64,000 bases of DNA. It comes from Xylophilus sp. GOD-11R (GTDB taxonomy: Bacteria > Pseudomonadota > Gammaproteobacteria > Burkholderiales > Burkholderiaceae_C). The position numbers and the translations under genes were made by a program. Below, one piece after another: positions 39,201-48,189 of this stretch. Position 1 is the stretch's first letter. Every line of letters starts with the position of its first letter. The notes below the pieces were generated by a model. That model was not told the origin of the DNA. It saw only the letters and a list, made by a program, of their open reading frames with translations, and searched no databases. Location: assembly GCF_033546935.1 (NCBI RefSeq), contig NZ_CP137854.1, positions 1,054,001-1,118,000 on the forward strand, given 5' to 3'.

Positions 39201-39957
39201 GGTGCGCCTGGCCGCTGCGCTGCTGGCCGACAGCAACGGCGTGATCGACCTGAACCTGCCGATCAGCGGATCGATCAACGATCCGCAGTTCAGCCTGGCG
39301 CCGGTGATCATGAAAGCACTGGTCAACCTGGTGACGCGGGCGGTGACCTCGCCGTTCTCGCTGATCTCCGGGCTGTTTTCCGGGCCGGGGCAATCGGAGA
39401 CATCGACGGTGAGGTTCGCCGCCGGCAGCGCCGAGCTCGACGCTTCCGCCCGCCAGGGGCTGGACGCGGTGGCCAAGGCGCTGGTGGCCCGGCCGGCGCT
39501 GCAGCTCACGGTGTCGGGCGCCGCCAGTGCCGATGCCGAGACCGAGGGCATCCGCCGCGAGCGGCTGCGCCAGCTGGCCCGCGTCGAAAAACGCCGGGCG
39601 ATGACCACGACCGCACCCGCGCAATCGCCGCCGCCGCTATCGCAGGTGGCCTTGAGCGATGCGGAATATCCGGCCTTGCTGCGCCGCGTCTATGAAGCCA
39701 CCGACATGCCCAAGCCGCGCAATTTCGTCGGCATGCAGAAGGATGTGCCGCTGGCCGAGATGGAGCGCCTGCTGGCCCAGCAGGTCGACGTGACCGACGA
39801 CTCGGTGCGCAGCCTGGCGCTGCAGCGGGCGGGGGCGGTGCGCGATTACCTGGCCGACCACGGTGTGCCCGCGGCCCGGGTGTTCCTGGGCTCGCCGCGC
39901 ATGGGCGACGAGGCCGCCGCGCCCCCCGAGGCGCGGCTGCGCCTCTCGGCGCGCTGA
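36250..39957 (+). CDS. Large DUF748/AsmA-like envelope protein
   Basis: The protein has 1,235 aa from the ATG at 36250 (MSLSSRLPCRSILRAAAW). One N-terminal membrane helix (about residues 12-34, ILGALLFLLALAWFGIPPL) anchors a long periplasmic region with AsmA/DUF748-type repeats: RSQIEARGTEKLGRAVTVE, FRTALSSLWVGAPVIEQLRV and LFTDNFIKPSYSASLSELQG. The C-terminal part (about 1050-1235) carries VRFAAGSAELDASARQGLDA and ARVFLGSPRMGDE, an OmpA-like-style end. Proteins of this class are thought to bridge the periplasm for lipid transport (AsmA/TamB/YhdP relatives). A Ser7 run near residue 563 comes from a TTC microsatellite. The next gene is 224 bp away. Confidence 0.85.
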   Translation: MSLSSRLPCRSILRAAAWILGALLFLLALAWFGIPPLARSQIEARGTEKLGRAVTVEAVRFVPWKLQTTLDGLQVAGLPGQSAPQLRIDRVQFRTALSSLWVGAPVIEQLRVDKPHVRLARLAGGRYDIDDLIERLVQPAEPASAPARFALHDLKLDGGSADFDDRALSGAKALHTLRNLQLALPTISSLRPGDETEVAPTLSFDLDDSRFDSKATAQPFAEMRKGEVTLQVDGLELARLRDYLPPSLPASPRGGKLDARLTLRFAQQARPADALLDISGDLRLEQLVLAAADDREVFGAQELRIAIGQLAPLRRSVKLDRIELVGPRLDIRRDAAGRIDLLPAASKPASTPSTAPPAAPWKVELAQLAIRDGRLRWQDAAAAEPVAITVDKFGLEASAIAWPMVRPATLRGSASIAGDKTTPATTATLEWSGTAGLQDGQMRVGVRKLPLAWARPYLPVRLQPRLAGVAAGDMDVGWSPEGVQAQAPTVSVEGLALSQAGRSLVGVQRVAVSDLKVDTARRSVSAGRLEIAAPVAQVARDARGRWMFEDWWAAPVAKASKASSSSSSSPTAAAPWTASLKALSLTAGRIGWRDAVPRRSVALDLQALKLQATDLAWPVEAGARGFVVQLDTTLAAGETAPGRLRFNGSVAPSPVVVDGRLDAERLPLQAVEPYFGDGLAVQLVRADMDFAGNVRADLLPAGLELRAQGNASVENGRIDSAAPDSPGPVPVASTATNATNTAARRAGVLTPGTRRANSLFTWRTLQLHQLTLKLAPGKPLFWGVYDTTLADFFARLSIAENGQLNLRQLTRAAAPAGASARSPAAPQPAPAQAPELHFGQIHLSGGRVLFTDNFIKPSYSASLSELQGVLGAFDSVGAVYAEPAMATLNLRGKAEGTASLSIDGKLNPLANPLAVDIVAKVNDLDLPALSPYSVKYMGHGIERGKLSMDVHYRIQPDGKLSADNSLVLRQLAFDEQERGSSSLPVRLAAALLADSNGVIDLNLPISGSINDPQFSLAPVIMKALVNLVTRAVTSPFSLISGLFSGPGQSETSTVRFAAGSAELDASARQGLDAVAKALVARPALQLTVSGAASADAETEGIRRERLRQLARVEKRRAMTTTAPAQSPPPLSQVALSDAEYPALLRRVYEATDMPKPRNFVGMQKDVPLAEMERLLAQQVDVTDDSVRSLALQRAGAVRDYLADHGVPAARVFLGSPRMGDEAAAPPEARLRLSAR
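37935..37955 (+). repeat. Seven-unit TTC microsatellite coding for a Ser run
   Basis: Seven TTC units in a row, read in frame as consecutive TCT serines in a linker of the DUF748 protein. Slippage would change linker length in whole residues without breaking the frame. Confidence 0.85.
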
Positions 39958-40181
39958 GATCTATTCGACGTTTGTCACGGGATTTCCGCTTCCTGCGTTT
40001 TTTAATCCGCAAGCACGCTGTTTCACACCGTCATCCATAGACTTTCAAATCCCGGCGAAAATAGCCGGTTCCGCGCAACGGGCCCGAACCCGTTGCGACC
40101 CGAGCGGGGCGTCGCCCCGGTGCGTAGCGCACCGGTCGGCGCGACTGCCGCTCCCAGCCCCTATTCCCCATTCGAATCACC

Positions 40182-42905
40182 ATGTCCGACGCATCCGACG
40201 CGAACCAGGCCCAGGCCAAGAACACCGAGGCGCATCCTCTCGACGCCCTGACCGGCGGCGCGTTCTCCGCGCCCACGTCCGGCGAGCGCGCAGCCCGCGT
40301 GCGCGAGTGGCTCGCCGGCAATCCCGCCGCCGAGCAGATCCAGGAAGTCTTCAAGGAACTCAGCGTGCGCGACAAGGGCGCCGCCCGCGCACTGCGCGAA
40401 CGCCTCGACGAACTCAAGCGCGCCAAGGGCCAGGAAGCCATCGCCGCCGAATGGGCAGAAAAAGCCCAGGCGATGCTCACCGCGCCCAAGCTCAACATCG
40501 CCGACGCCATGGCCTGGCAGCGCGATGCCGCCAAGGCCGGCGCGCCGCTGAGCCGCGAGCCGCTGGCGGGCCTGAAGGCCCAACTCGCCGAGCGCATCCG
40601 CACCATCGAAGACCTGCAGCATCGCGTGCAGGTGCAGCGCGAGGCGGCGGTGCTGCTGTCGCAACGCATCGACGTGCTCTCCACCAAGCCCTGGCGCGAT
40701 GCCGCCGCGGCCATCGACACCCTGCGAAACGACGTCGCGCACTGGCAGCAGCAGGCCGAAGGCCTGAGCGGCGATGCCAGCTGGGCGAGCGTGGAGGCGC
40801 GCTTTCCGCCGCTGCTCGACAGCTCGCGTGCGCAGCTGCTGGTGGTGTGGGACGCCTTCCAGGCCGCGCTGGCGCAGACCACCGCCGCCGCCGAGAGCGC
40901 CGACGCGCCGCTGCCGCCGGTGCCGGTGTGGGCCGACGAGATCACCGTCGCCCGGGGCGGCACGCCGGTCGCCGCGCAGGCGCCCGCCGCTGGCGAAGGC
41001 GCTCCGGCCAAGGCCGAGCGGCCGCCGCGTCCGGCCGCCGATCCGGCGGTGCGCGAAAAGGCCGAGACGGCCGTGCGCGAAGCGCTGGTCAAGCTCGAGA
41101 AAGAAACCGCCGAAGGCCACGGCAAGGCCAGCGTCGGCGCCGCCGCCGCCCTGCGTGCGGTGCTCAAGGAACACGGCCGCCATGTGGGCGACGCCCTCGA
41201 AGCTCAGGTGCATGCCGCGCTGACGGCCGCCGGCGAGCTCGAAGGATGGTCGCGCTGGCGTTCCGACCAGCTGCGCGAGGAACTGGTCGCCAAGGCCGAG
41301 GGCCTGACCAATCGCCCCGAAGGCCAGGCGTTGGGTGGCCGCAAGATGCAGGAAACCCTGCGCTCGCTGCGCGAGCAGTGGAAGCAGACCGACCAGACCG
41401 GCCCTGCCAACCACGCCCTGTGGAAGCGTTTCGATCACGCCTGCAACGAGGCGCACAAGGTCGTCGAGACCTGGCTCGAAAAGGTCAAGGCCGATGCGGC
41501 CGAGCACCGTGCCCAGCGGGGCGCGCTGATCGAGGAACTCAAGGCCTGGGGCGCGGCGCAGGCCGAAAGCGGCGACCTCAAGGCGCTGCAGCGCGGCCTG
41601 CACCAGTTTGCCGACCGCTGGCGCGATGCCGGCCATCTCAGCGAGAAGGCCTTCGCCGAAATCATGCCGCAGTGGAAGCAGGCTTTCGCCGCTGCCGCCG
41701 CACCGCTGGAGGCCGCGCAGAAGCAGAGCCATGAACGCCGCCAGGCCCTCATCGACGAAGCCACGGCGCTGTCGGCCGCACCGCAGCTGCGGGTGGACGC
41801 GGTGCGTGCGCTGCAGCAACGCTGGCAGGCGGAAGCCCAGGCGGTGCCGCTGGACCGTCGTCAGGAACAGAAGCTGTGGGACGCCTTCCGCAAGCCGCTG
41901 GACGAGGCCTTCCAGCGCAAGGGCGCCGAACGCGAACGTGCGCAGGGCGCGGTCAGCGAACACGACCGCATCGTGCTGCAGGCCTCCGACGCCTTGCGCG
42001 CGGCCAACGACAGCGGTGATGCCCAGCAGATCCGCGCGGCCATGACGGCGCTGGAAGCGGCGATCCGTGGCCAGCAGGCGGCCGTGGCCGCAGCGGCCGC
42101 CGCACCTGCCGCGCCGGCCGCGGCCGCCGCCCCGACGGGCGATGCCGCTGCGGCGGATGGCTCGACCGAAGCGCCGGCAGAGGGTTCGGCAGCAGGTTCG
42201 GCAGACGCACCGGCCGAAGGCGCCGAAGCACCCGTCGCCGCCGCACCCAAGCCGGCCCCGAAGCCGGTGGTGGCGGTGCGCCGCGCCGACGACCGTCCGG
42301 GCGGCCAGCGCGCCGAGCCGGCGGCCGCTGCACGCGGCGGCAAGTTCGGCTCGCGCGATGGCGGCCGTCCGGGTGGACGCGACGACCGCGGCGGCCGTGG
42401 CGATCGTCCGGGCCGTTTCGGCGATGCACCGCGCGAGGACCGTGGTCCGCGCCTGGGCGACGCCGCCTTCCGCGCGCAACGCGATGCCATCGAGAACGCC
42501 CAGGCAGCCCTGCGCAAGCTGGCCGCCCAGGCGCACGGCGAGGCGCTCACCCAGCTGATGACCGCCTGGGAGCAGCGCGACGCGGCCCAGCTGCCGGGCG
42601 CGCAGGCGCTGGGCAACAAGGTCAGCCCCACGGTGCGTGGTGCCTGGGCGCAAGCCCTGGGCAACGCGCCGGCGGCAGTACCGTCCGAAGCGCTGCTGCG
42701 GCTGGAAATGGCCGCCGAAGTGCCCACGCCGGCCGAGCACCTGGACGCACGCCGCATGCTGCAACTGCAGCTGCTCACCCGCCGCAACGATCCGACGCCC
42801 GCGCAGACCTGGGGCCAGGACACGGCCAAGGTGCTGGGCGGCGCGAGCGATCCGGCCACGGCACGCCGTCTGCAGAACGCATTGAAGGCGCTGCTGCGCG
42901 GTTGA
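40182..42905 (+). CDS. DUF349 protein with RGG-like tail segment
   Basis: The protein has 907 aa. Highly charged helical DUF349 modules occupy most of residues 40-620 (for example LRSLREQWKQTDQTGPANHA with WKRFDHACNEAHKVVE, and HQFADRWRDAGHLSEKAF). Next comes an Ala/Pro/Glu low-complexity segment (about 635-700), then an Arg/Gly/Asp-rich segment (about 715-755; SRDGGRPGGRDDRGGRGDRP) like RNA-binding RGG boxes. A helical end follows (LGDAAFRAQRDAIENAQAAL). There is no signal or membrane segment, so it is cytoplasmic. The function of DUF349 is unknown; the RGG-like part suggests nucleic-acid contact. An intrinsic terminator follows closely. Confidence 0.85.
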   Translation: MSDASDANQAQAKNTEAHPLDALTGGAFSAPTSGERAARVREWLAGNPAAEQIQEVFKELSVRDKGAARALRERLDELKRAKGQEAIAAEWAEKAQAMLTAPKLNIADAMAWQRDAAKAGAPLSREPLAGLKAQLAERIRTIEDLQHRVQVQREAAVLLSQRIDVLSTKPWRDAAAAIDTLRNDVAHWQQQAEGLSGDASWASVEARFPPLLDSSRAQLLVVWDAFQAALAQTTAAAESADAPLPPVPVWADEITVARGGTPVAAQAPAAGEGAPAKAERPPRPAADPAVREKAETAVREALVKLEKETAEGHGKASVGAAAALRAVLKEHGRHVGDALEAQVHAALTAAGELEGWSRWRSDQLREELVAKAEGLTNRPEGQALGGRKMQETLRSLREQWKQTDQTGPANHALWKRFDHACNEAHKVVETWLEKVKADAAEHRAQRGALIEELKAWGAAQAESGDLKALQRGLHQFADRWRDAGHLSEKAFAEIMPQWKQAFAAAAAPLEAAQKQSHERRQALIDEATALSAAPQLRVDAVRALQQRWQAEAQAVPLDRRQEQKLWDAFRKPLDEAFQRKGAERERAQGAVSEHDRIVLQASDALRAANDSGDAQQIRAAMTALEAAIRGQQAAVAAAAAAPAAPAAAAAPTGDAAAADGSTEAPAEGSAAGSADAPAEGAEAPVAAAPKPAPKPVVAVRRADDRPGGQRAEPAAAARGGKFGSRDGGRPGGRDDRGGRGDRPGRFGDAPREDRGPRLGDAAFRAQRDAIENAQAALRKLAAQAHGEALTQLMTAWEQRDAAQLPGAQALGNKVSPTVRGAWAQALGNAPAAVPSEALLRLEMAAEVPTPAEHLDARRMLQLQLLTRRNDPTPAQTWGQDTAKVLGGASDPATARRLQNALKALLRG

Positions 42906-42931
42906 TACCGACGCCCGTGCGCCCATCGAAC

Positions 42932-42956
42932 AAGGCTCCTTCGGGAGCCTTTTTCT
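42932..42956 (+). terminator. Intrinsic terminator after DUF349 gene
   Basis: Stem AAGGCTCC (42932-42939), TTCG loop, GGAGCCTT (42944-42951), then TTTTC. This is a classic UUCG-capped terminator 26 bp past the stop. Confidence 0.9.
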
Positions 42957-42994
42957 TTGGCGAATCGGCCGAGCGAGCCGGGCCTGTCACCGGC

Positions 42995-43372
42995 CTATTT
43001 CAACGTGAAGCGGGCAGTGCCCAGCGTGCGCGCGCCTTGCGTCACCACCGCCACCGCCTTGGTGCCGGCACCGACCTTGAACGCGCCCTGTGCTTCCAGC
43101 TTGTCGCCGGCCGGGCGCAAGACCACCTCCTGCTTGTCGGAGCCGCTCAGCAAGGTGATCTTGGCGGCGGCCTCGGTCAGGTCGATCGACTTGCCGTGGT
43201 CCGCCAGGTAGAGCTGCAGCGCGTCAGGGCGGGCGACGAGTTCGAAGTCGGCCTCCTTGCCTTCCACCACCACGCCGCCATGGCGCGGATGGTGGTGATG
43301 CTCAGCCTTTTGCGCCAGGGCGGGCAGGGCGACGGCGGCAGCCAGTGCGGCGAGTAGAACGAAACGTTTCAT
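42995..43372 (-). CDS. Small His-rich periplasmic protein of the metal-efflux operon
   Basis: The protein has 125 aa. A signal peptide (MKRFVLLAALAAAVALPALA) is cleaved before QKAEHHHHPRHGG, a His cluster well suited to binding Cu, Zn, Co or Ni. The remainder is a small beta domain (LYLADHGKSIDLTEAAAK to TLGTARFTLK) of unknown class. It is the last gene of the efflux operon, 28 bp after the RND pump stop. It shares the DHG...LYL theme with the protein at 47630-48178. A metal-chaperone or metallosensor role is inferred from the histidines and position. Confidence 0.8.
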   Translation of the reverse strand: MKRFVLLAALAAAVALPALAQKAEHHHHPRHGGVVVEGKEADFELVARPDALQLYLADHGKSIDLTEAAAKITLLSGSDKQEVVLRPAGDKLEAQGAFKVGAGTKAVAVVTQGARTLGTARFTLK

Positions 43373-43400
43373 GGAACAACTCCCTGGGGTGAAATGAAAA

Positions 43401-46400
43401 TCAGAGGGCTTCGGCGTCGGCTGATTCGGCCAGCCGCTGGGCCGGTCGGCGGCCGAATCGCCAGAACAGGGCGGGCGTCAGAAAGGTGTCCAGCAGCGTC
43501 GAGCTGACCAGTCCGAAGAAGATCACCACCGCCACCGGATGCAGCACCTCGGTGCCCGGCTGCTCGGCCTCGAACAGCAGCGGCGCCAGCGCGAAGGCGG
43601 TGACCAGCGCAGTCATCAGCACCGGCGCCAGGCGCTCCAGCGACCCGCGCACCACCATTTGCCGGTCGAAGCGCTCGCCCTCGAAGCGCATCAGGTTGAT
43701 GTAGTGGCTGACCTTGAGGATGCCGTTGCGCACCGAGATGCCGCCCAGCGTGATGAAGCCCACCAGCGCGGCGATGGACAGCGGCTGCCCGGCCAGCCAC
43801 AGGCCCGCCACCGCGCCGACGAGCGCCAGCGGAATGTTGGCCATGATCAGCAGCGACAGCCCCACCGACCGGTAGCGGCTGTAGAGCACCAGGAACATCA
43901 GCGACAGCGACACCAGCGACAGCAGGCCGACCAGCCGCGAGGCTTCTTCCTGCGCCTGGAACTGGCCGCCCAGGGTGATGAAGTAGCCCTCGGGCAGCCG
44001 GCTCTCGTCGACCACGCGGCGGATGTCTTCCACCACCTCCGACAAGGCGCGCCCCTGCGCATTGGCCGAAAGCACGATGCGCCGCCGGCCGTCGTCGCGG
44101 CTGATCTGGTTGGGGCCGTCGCTTTCCTCCACCGTGGCGATCTTCGACAGCGGTATGCGTCCGGAAGGCGTCTCGATCAGCAGACGCTGCAGGCTCTCGA
44201 TGGAGCGGGCGTCCTCGGGCAGCTTCACGACCAGCGCGAAACGCCGCGCGCCCTCGACGATTTGCGTCACCCGCTCGCCCTCGATCAGGCTCTGCAGCGT
44301 GGCCAGCACCTGCGCGGTGGGCACGCCGTAGCGGGCGGCGGCGTCGTAGTCGAGACGGATCTTGATCTGCGGCGCCAGCACCTGCTTTTCCACCTCCAGG
44401 TCGGCGAGCCCCGGAATCGCCGCGAGCCGCGCGCGCAGCGATTCCGCCTGGCCGCGCAGGGTGTCGAGGTCTTCGCCGAAGAGCTTGATCGCGATTTGCG
44501 CGCGCACGCCCGAGAGCATGTGGTCGATGCGGTGGGAGATCGGCTGCCCGACCGAGATGGCGGCCGGCAGGCTGGCCAGCCGGGCGCGGATGTCGCCGGT
44601 GATCTCGCCCATCGATCGTGTGAGTTCGGACGAGGGTTGCAGGCCCACGTCGAGCTCGCTCACATGCACGCCCTCGGCATGCTCGTCGAGCTCGGCCCGC
44701 CCGCTGCGGCGCCCCACGTGCGTCACCTCCGGCACCTGTCGGATCAGCACCTCGGCCTTGCGCGCCAGTTCGGCCGATTCGGTCAGCGTCACGCCCGGGT
44801 TCAGGCGCATGCCGATCAGCAGCGTGCCTTCGTTGAAGGGCGGCAGGAAAGTGGTGGGAAAGAACGGAACCGAGGCGATGGCCGCCAGCGCCACGAGGGC
44901 CCCGGCAGCGATCGCCGGACCCGGCCGCGCCAGCACCCGGTGCAGCCCGGCGGCGTAGTGCCGCTTGAGCCAGGCCAGCAGCCGGGTGTCGCCGTGGTCC
45001 AGCGACTTCATCGTGGGCAGCAGGTAATAGGCGAGCACCGGCGTCACCGTCACCGACACGAGCAGGCTGGCGAGGGTGGACACGATGAAGGCCACGCCCA
45101 GCGGTATGAAGAGCCGGCCTTCCATGCCGGGCAGCGCGAACAGCGGCACGAACACCAGCACGATGATAACCGTGGCGTAGAGGATGGCCGAGCGCACTTC
45201 GAGCGACGCGCTCGTCACCAGGGCGATGAGGCCGCTGCGCTCCGCGGGCTCGCGCGCCCGGTCTTCCTTCAGGCGGCGCAGGATGTTCTCCACGTCCACC
45301 ACCGCGTCGTCGACCAGCCCGCCGATGGCGATCGCCAGGCCGCCCAGCGTCATGGTGTTGATGCTCAGCCCGAAGTACCTGAAGACCAGCGCCGTCATGA
45401 AGATGGACACCGGAATCGCGGTGAGCGCGATGACCGTGGGCCGCAGCGTGCCGAGAAAGAAGAACAGGATGGCGGCGACGAAGACCGAGGCGCCGATCAG
45501 CTTCCACTTCAGGTTGTCGATGGATGCCTCGATGAAGCTCGCCTGACGAAAGGTGACCCGTGGCGCCTCCATGCCGGCCGGCAAACCCGAGCGCATGCCG
45601 GTCAGCGCGCTTTCGAGCGAGCGGGTCAGGGCGATGGTGTCGGCCGTCGGCTGTTTCTGGATGCCCAGGATGACCGCCGGTTTGCCCTCGAAGCCGGCGT
45701 CGCCGCGCTTGACCGCAGGCGCGAACAGCACCTCGGCGATCTGCCGCAGCAGGATCGGTTGGCCACTGCGCGCGGTGAGCGCGAGGTTTTTCAGGTCGTC
45801 GAGCGCGGAGGTGCGGCCGAGGTTGCGAATCAGGTATTCGCGCCCGTTGAGCTCCAGGAATCCGCCCGAGGTGTTGGACGAATAGCCGCGCAGCGCGGCT
45901 TCGAGCTGCTCCTGCGAAATGCCGAGCTCGGCCATGCGCGCGGTGTTGGGCTGCACCTGGAACTGCCGCACCTCACCGCCGATCGGAATCACCTGCGCCA
46001 CGCCCGGCACCGCCATCAGGCGTGGACGCAGCACCCAGTCGGCGTACTCGCGCACCGCCATCGGCGAGATCCTCTGCGTGTCCATCGGAATCGCGATCTG
46101 CAGGATCTCGCCCATGATCGAGCTGATCGGTCCCATGCGCGGCACGATGCCGGCAGGAATGGTGCCTTCCATCGACGACAGCCGCTCCGACACCATCTGC
46201 CGCGCGCGGAAGATGTCGGTGTCCCAGTCGAAGGTGACGTAGATGAAGGACAGGCCCGCCGAGGACACCGACCGCACGCCCTGCACGCCGGGCAGGCCGT
46301 TCATGGTGGTCTCGAGCGGAAAGGTGATGAGCAGTTCGACCTCTTCGGAGGCCATGCCGCCGGCCTCGGTCATCAGCGTCACGGTGGGGCGGTTGAGGTC

Positions 46401-46520
46401 GGGAAAGACATCGACCGGCGTGCGCGACAGCGTCCACGCGCCATAACCCATCAGGGTCACGGCCGCGACCAGTACCAGCAGCCGGTTGGCCAGGCTGGAT
46501 TGCAGGAGCCACTTGAACAT
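43401..46520 (-). CDS. Heavy-metal efflux RND permease (CzcA/CusA class)
   Basis: The protein has 1,039 aa, the usual size, with 12 predicted membrane helices and two large periplasmic loops. MFKWLLQSSLANRLLVLVAA and TPVDVFPDLNRPTVTLMTEA are HME-RND starts. Helix 4 carries GGLVDDAVVDVENI (residues 401-413) with the proton-relay Asp pair. The metal ion cannot be assigned from this motif, which differs from the classic CzcA (DFGxxVDGA) pattern. The pump exports cations from periplasm or cytoplasm through the adaptor (9 bp upstream) and the TolC-like channel of the same operon. Confidence 0.93.
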   Translation of the reverse strand: MFKWLLQSSLANRLLVLVAAVTLMGYGAWTLSRTPVDVFPDLNRPTVTLMTEAGGMASEEVELLITFPLETTMNGLPGVQGVRSVSSAGLSFIYVTFDWDTDIFRARQMVSERLSSMEGTIPAGIVPRMGPISSIMGEILQIAIPMDTQRISPMAVREYADWVLRPRLMAVPGVAQVIPIGGEVRQFQVQPNTARMAELGISQEQLEAALRGYSSNTSGGFLELNGREYLIRNLGRTSALDDLKNLALTARSGQPILLRQIAEVLFAPAVKRGDAGFEGKPAVILGIQKQPTADTIALTRSLESALTGMRSGLPAGMEAPRVTFRQASFIEASIDNLKWKLIGASVFVAAILFFFLGTLRPTVIALTAIPVSIFMTALVFRYFGLSINTMTLGGLAIAIGGLVDDAVVDVENILRRLKEDRAREPAERSGLIALVTSASLEVRSAILYATVIIVLVFVPLFALPGMEGRLFIPLGVAFIVSTLASLLVSVTVTPVLAYYLLPTMKSLDHGDTRLLAWLKRHYAAGLHRVLARPGPAIAAGALVALAAIASVPFFPTTFLPPFNEGTLLIGMRLNPGVTLTESAELARKAEVLIRQVPEVTHVGRRSGRAELDEHAEGVHVSELDVGLQPSSELTRSMGEITGDIRARLASLPAAISVGQPISHRIDHMLSGVRAQIAIKLFGEDLDTLRGQAESLRARLAAIPGLADLEVEKQVLAPQIKIRLDYDAAARYGVPTAQVLATLQSLIEGERVTQIVEGARRFALVVKLPEDARSIESLQRLLIETPSGRIPLSKIATVEESDGPNQISRDDGRRRIVLSANAQGRALSEVVEDIRRVVDESRLPEGYFITLGGQFQAQEEASRLVGLLSLVSLSLMFLVLYSRYRSVGLSLLIMANIPLALVGAVAGLWLAGQPLSIAALVGFITLGGISVRNGILKVSHYINLMRFEGERFDRQMVVRGSLERLAPVLMTALVTAFALAPLLFEAEQPGTEVLHPVAVVIFFGLVSSTLLDTFLTPALFWRFGRRPAQRLAESADAEAL

Positions 46521-46529
46521 GCGGACTCC

Positions 46530-47633
46530 TCAGCGGACCTGATTGATCAGGGCCGCGCCCTGCACGGCGACACGCTCGCCGGCCACCAGGCCCGAGGTGA
46601 TCGCTACCGACACACCGTCGAGCGGCTCGGTGGTGACCACGCGAGGCTCGAAGCGCTCGGGCGCCGTCTTCACCCAGACGATGTTCTGGTTCGACGGGTT
46701 CTTCATCAGCGCGGCGGCGGGCACGGCGATGGCGTCGAGCCGGGCGCGCGACCGCACGAAGACCTGCACCGGCTGGCCGACCGCGAGCTGCCGCGCGCCT
46801 TCGCCCTGCACCCGAAAGAACAGCGGCAGCGCCTGCTCGCGCAGGGTGCGCGCCGCGCCCACGAACTGCAGCGGCACGCGTTGCGGGCCGACCGCCAGCG
46901 ATGCCGATTCGATATCGGCGCCGACCGCCGCGTCAAAAGCCAGCGCCTCCACCGACAGGCGCGCCGGGTCCACGATCTCGTAGACCAGCTCGCGCGCGTC
47001 GAGCACCTGACCGGCGACCGCGAAGCTCGACGCCACCACGCCCGACACCGGCGCGACCAGCGCTTCGCGCTGCGTCAGGCCGGTGCCGATGGCGTCGGAG
47101 CGCGCCCGCAGGCTCTGCACCTCGGCCTCCACCGCCTCGATCTCCTTGCGCGGGATCGTGTCGGCGAGCTCGCGCAGGCGGGCCAGGCGTTTTTCGGCCA
47201 GCAGTCGCGCCGCGCGAAACTCGCCGAGCTGCGCGTTCTGGTTGGAGCGCTCGATGGCGGTCGCCGAGGGCATCACATAGGCCAGCACTTCACCCTTGCG
47301 CACGGCCTGGCCGATGGACGGCAGTCCCCGGCCCGTGGCTTCGAGGCGGCCGCCGACGGTAGGCTGCACCTTGCCTCCGGCATTCGGGTCCATGACGACC
47401 CGGCCGGTCAACTCGACGGTGCGGGCCAGCTGGCTGGCTTGCGTAACCTGGGTGCGCACGCTCAGCTGGCGCTGGGTGGGCTTGGGCAGGAAGACGCTGC
47501 CATCGGGCTGGCGGCCGGGGCTGTTGGCGGCTGCCGGCGGCGGGGCATCGCCATGGTCATGGCCGGGGCCGGCGATGGCGATGGCGGGCGTGGCGGCGGC
47601 GAGGCAGAGCGTGACGAGAAGACGGGCGATCAT
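46530..47633 (-). CDS. RND periplasmic adaptor (HlyD/CusB/CzcB type)
   Basis: The protein has 367 aa from the ATG at 47633, overlapping the upstream gene by 4 bp (ATGA). A signal peptide (MIARLLVTLCLAAATPAIA) is followed by GPGHDHGD, a His/Asp metal-binding start. Lipoyl/barrel-sandwich halves flank a coiled-coil hairpin (RAARLLAEKRLARLRELAD), followed by GVVASSFAVAGQVLDARELV and membrane-proximal beta domains. It links the RND pump to the outer-membrane channel and may hand over metal. Confidence 0.93.
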   Translation of the reverse strand: MIARLLVTLCLAAATPAIAIAGPGHDHGDAPPPAAANSPGRQPDGSVFLPKPTQRQLSVRTQVTQASQLARTVELTGRVVMDPNAGGKVQPTVGGRLEATGRGLPSIGQAVRKGEVLAYVMPSATAIERSNQNAQLGEFRAARLLAEKRLARLRELADTIPRKEIEAVEAEVQSLRARSDAIGTGLTQREALVAPVSGVVASSFAVAGQVLDARELVYEIVDPARLSVEALAFDAAVGADIESASLAVGPQRVPLQFVGAARTLREQALPLFFRVQGEGARQLAVGQPVQVFVRSRARLDAIAVPAAALMKNPSNQNIVWVKTAPERFEPRVVTTEPLDGVSVAITSGLVAGERVAVQGAALINQVR

Positions 47634-48178
47634 GCGGCACCTCCGATACGCGAGCGGCGCGACAGGGCAGCGCGGCGAATGAAGGCGAACGCCACGGCGG
47701 CCGATGCCAGTCCGGCGGCGACCCACAGCAGCGGGCGCTTCCAGGAACGGCCGGTGGCGGAGGCGCCGTGTGTGTCGGCTTGCCGCACCAGGTCGGCGGC
47801 GAGGATGTCGGTGTCGGCGCGGTCGACCACCGTGGCGGTCACCGCGCTGGTGCCGGTCGGCAGGGCCGAAGCCAGCATGCCGTGGAATTCGCCCGGCTGG
47901 CTTTCCTGCAGCGGCACCTTCGCGCCGGCTATTTCCAGATCCACCTTCGCGCCAGAGGCCGGCGTGTTGTCGGCGAAACGGTCGAGGTAGAGCGTGAGGC
48001 TGCGGTCATCGACGATGCCGACCATCTCGAACTGGTCGGACATGGCGGTGAAGCGGGGCAGGGCCGGGCCGCTGACGGCGGCCGGGGCGGCACCGTGGTC
48101 GTGGCCGGCGTCGGCTTGTGCCGACGGGCAGAACAGCGCGGCCAGCGATAGCCACAGCAGAAAGCGTTTCGTGGTCAT
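47630..48178 (-). CDS. Membrane-anchored HDHG-motif protein of the metal-efflux operon
   Basis: The protein has 182 aa from the ATG at 48178; GAAAG stands at suitable spacing. An ATG at 48193, in ATGA overlap with the upstream stop, is the alternative. A signal peptide (MTTKRFLLWLSLAALFCPSAQA) leads into DAGHDHGAA, a short His/Asp motif also present in the adaptor. A beta-sandwich-like middle (FEMVGIVDDRSLTLYLDRF) is followed by a C-terminal membrane helix (LLWVAAGLASAAVAFAFI) and a basic end. It lies between the channel and adaptor genes. No family function is known to me; a periplasmic metal-binding accessory is the reasonable guess. Confidence 0.8.
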   Translation of the reverse strand: MTTKRFLLWLSLAALFCPSAQADAGHDHGAAPAAVSGPALPRFTAMSDQFEMVGIVDDRSLTLYLDRFADNTPASGAKVDLEIAGAKVPLQESQPGEFHGMLASALPTGTSAVTATVVDRADTDILAADLVRQADTHGASATGRSWKRPLLWVAAGLASAAVAFAFIRRAALSRRSRIGGAA

Positions 48179-48189
48179 GGGGATGTCTT

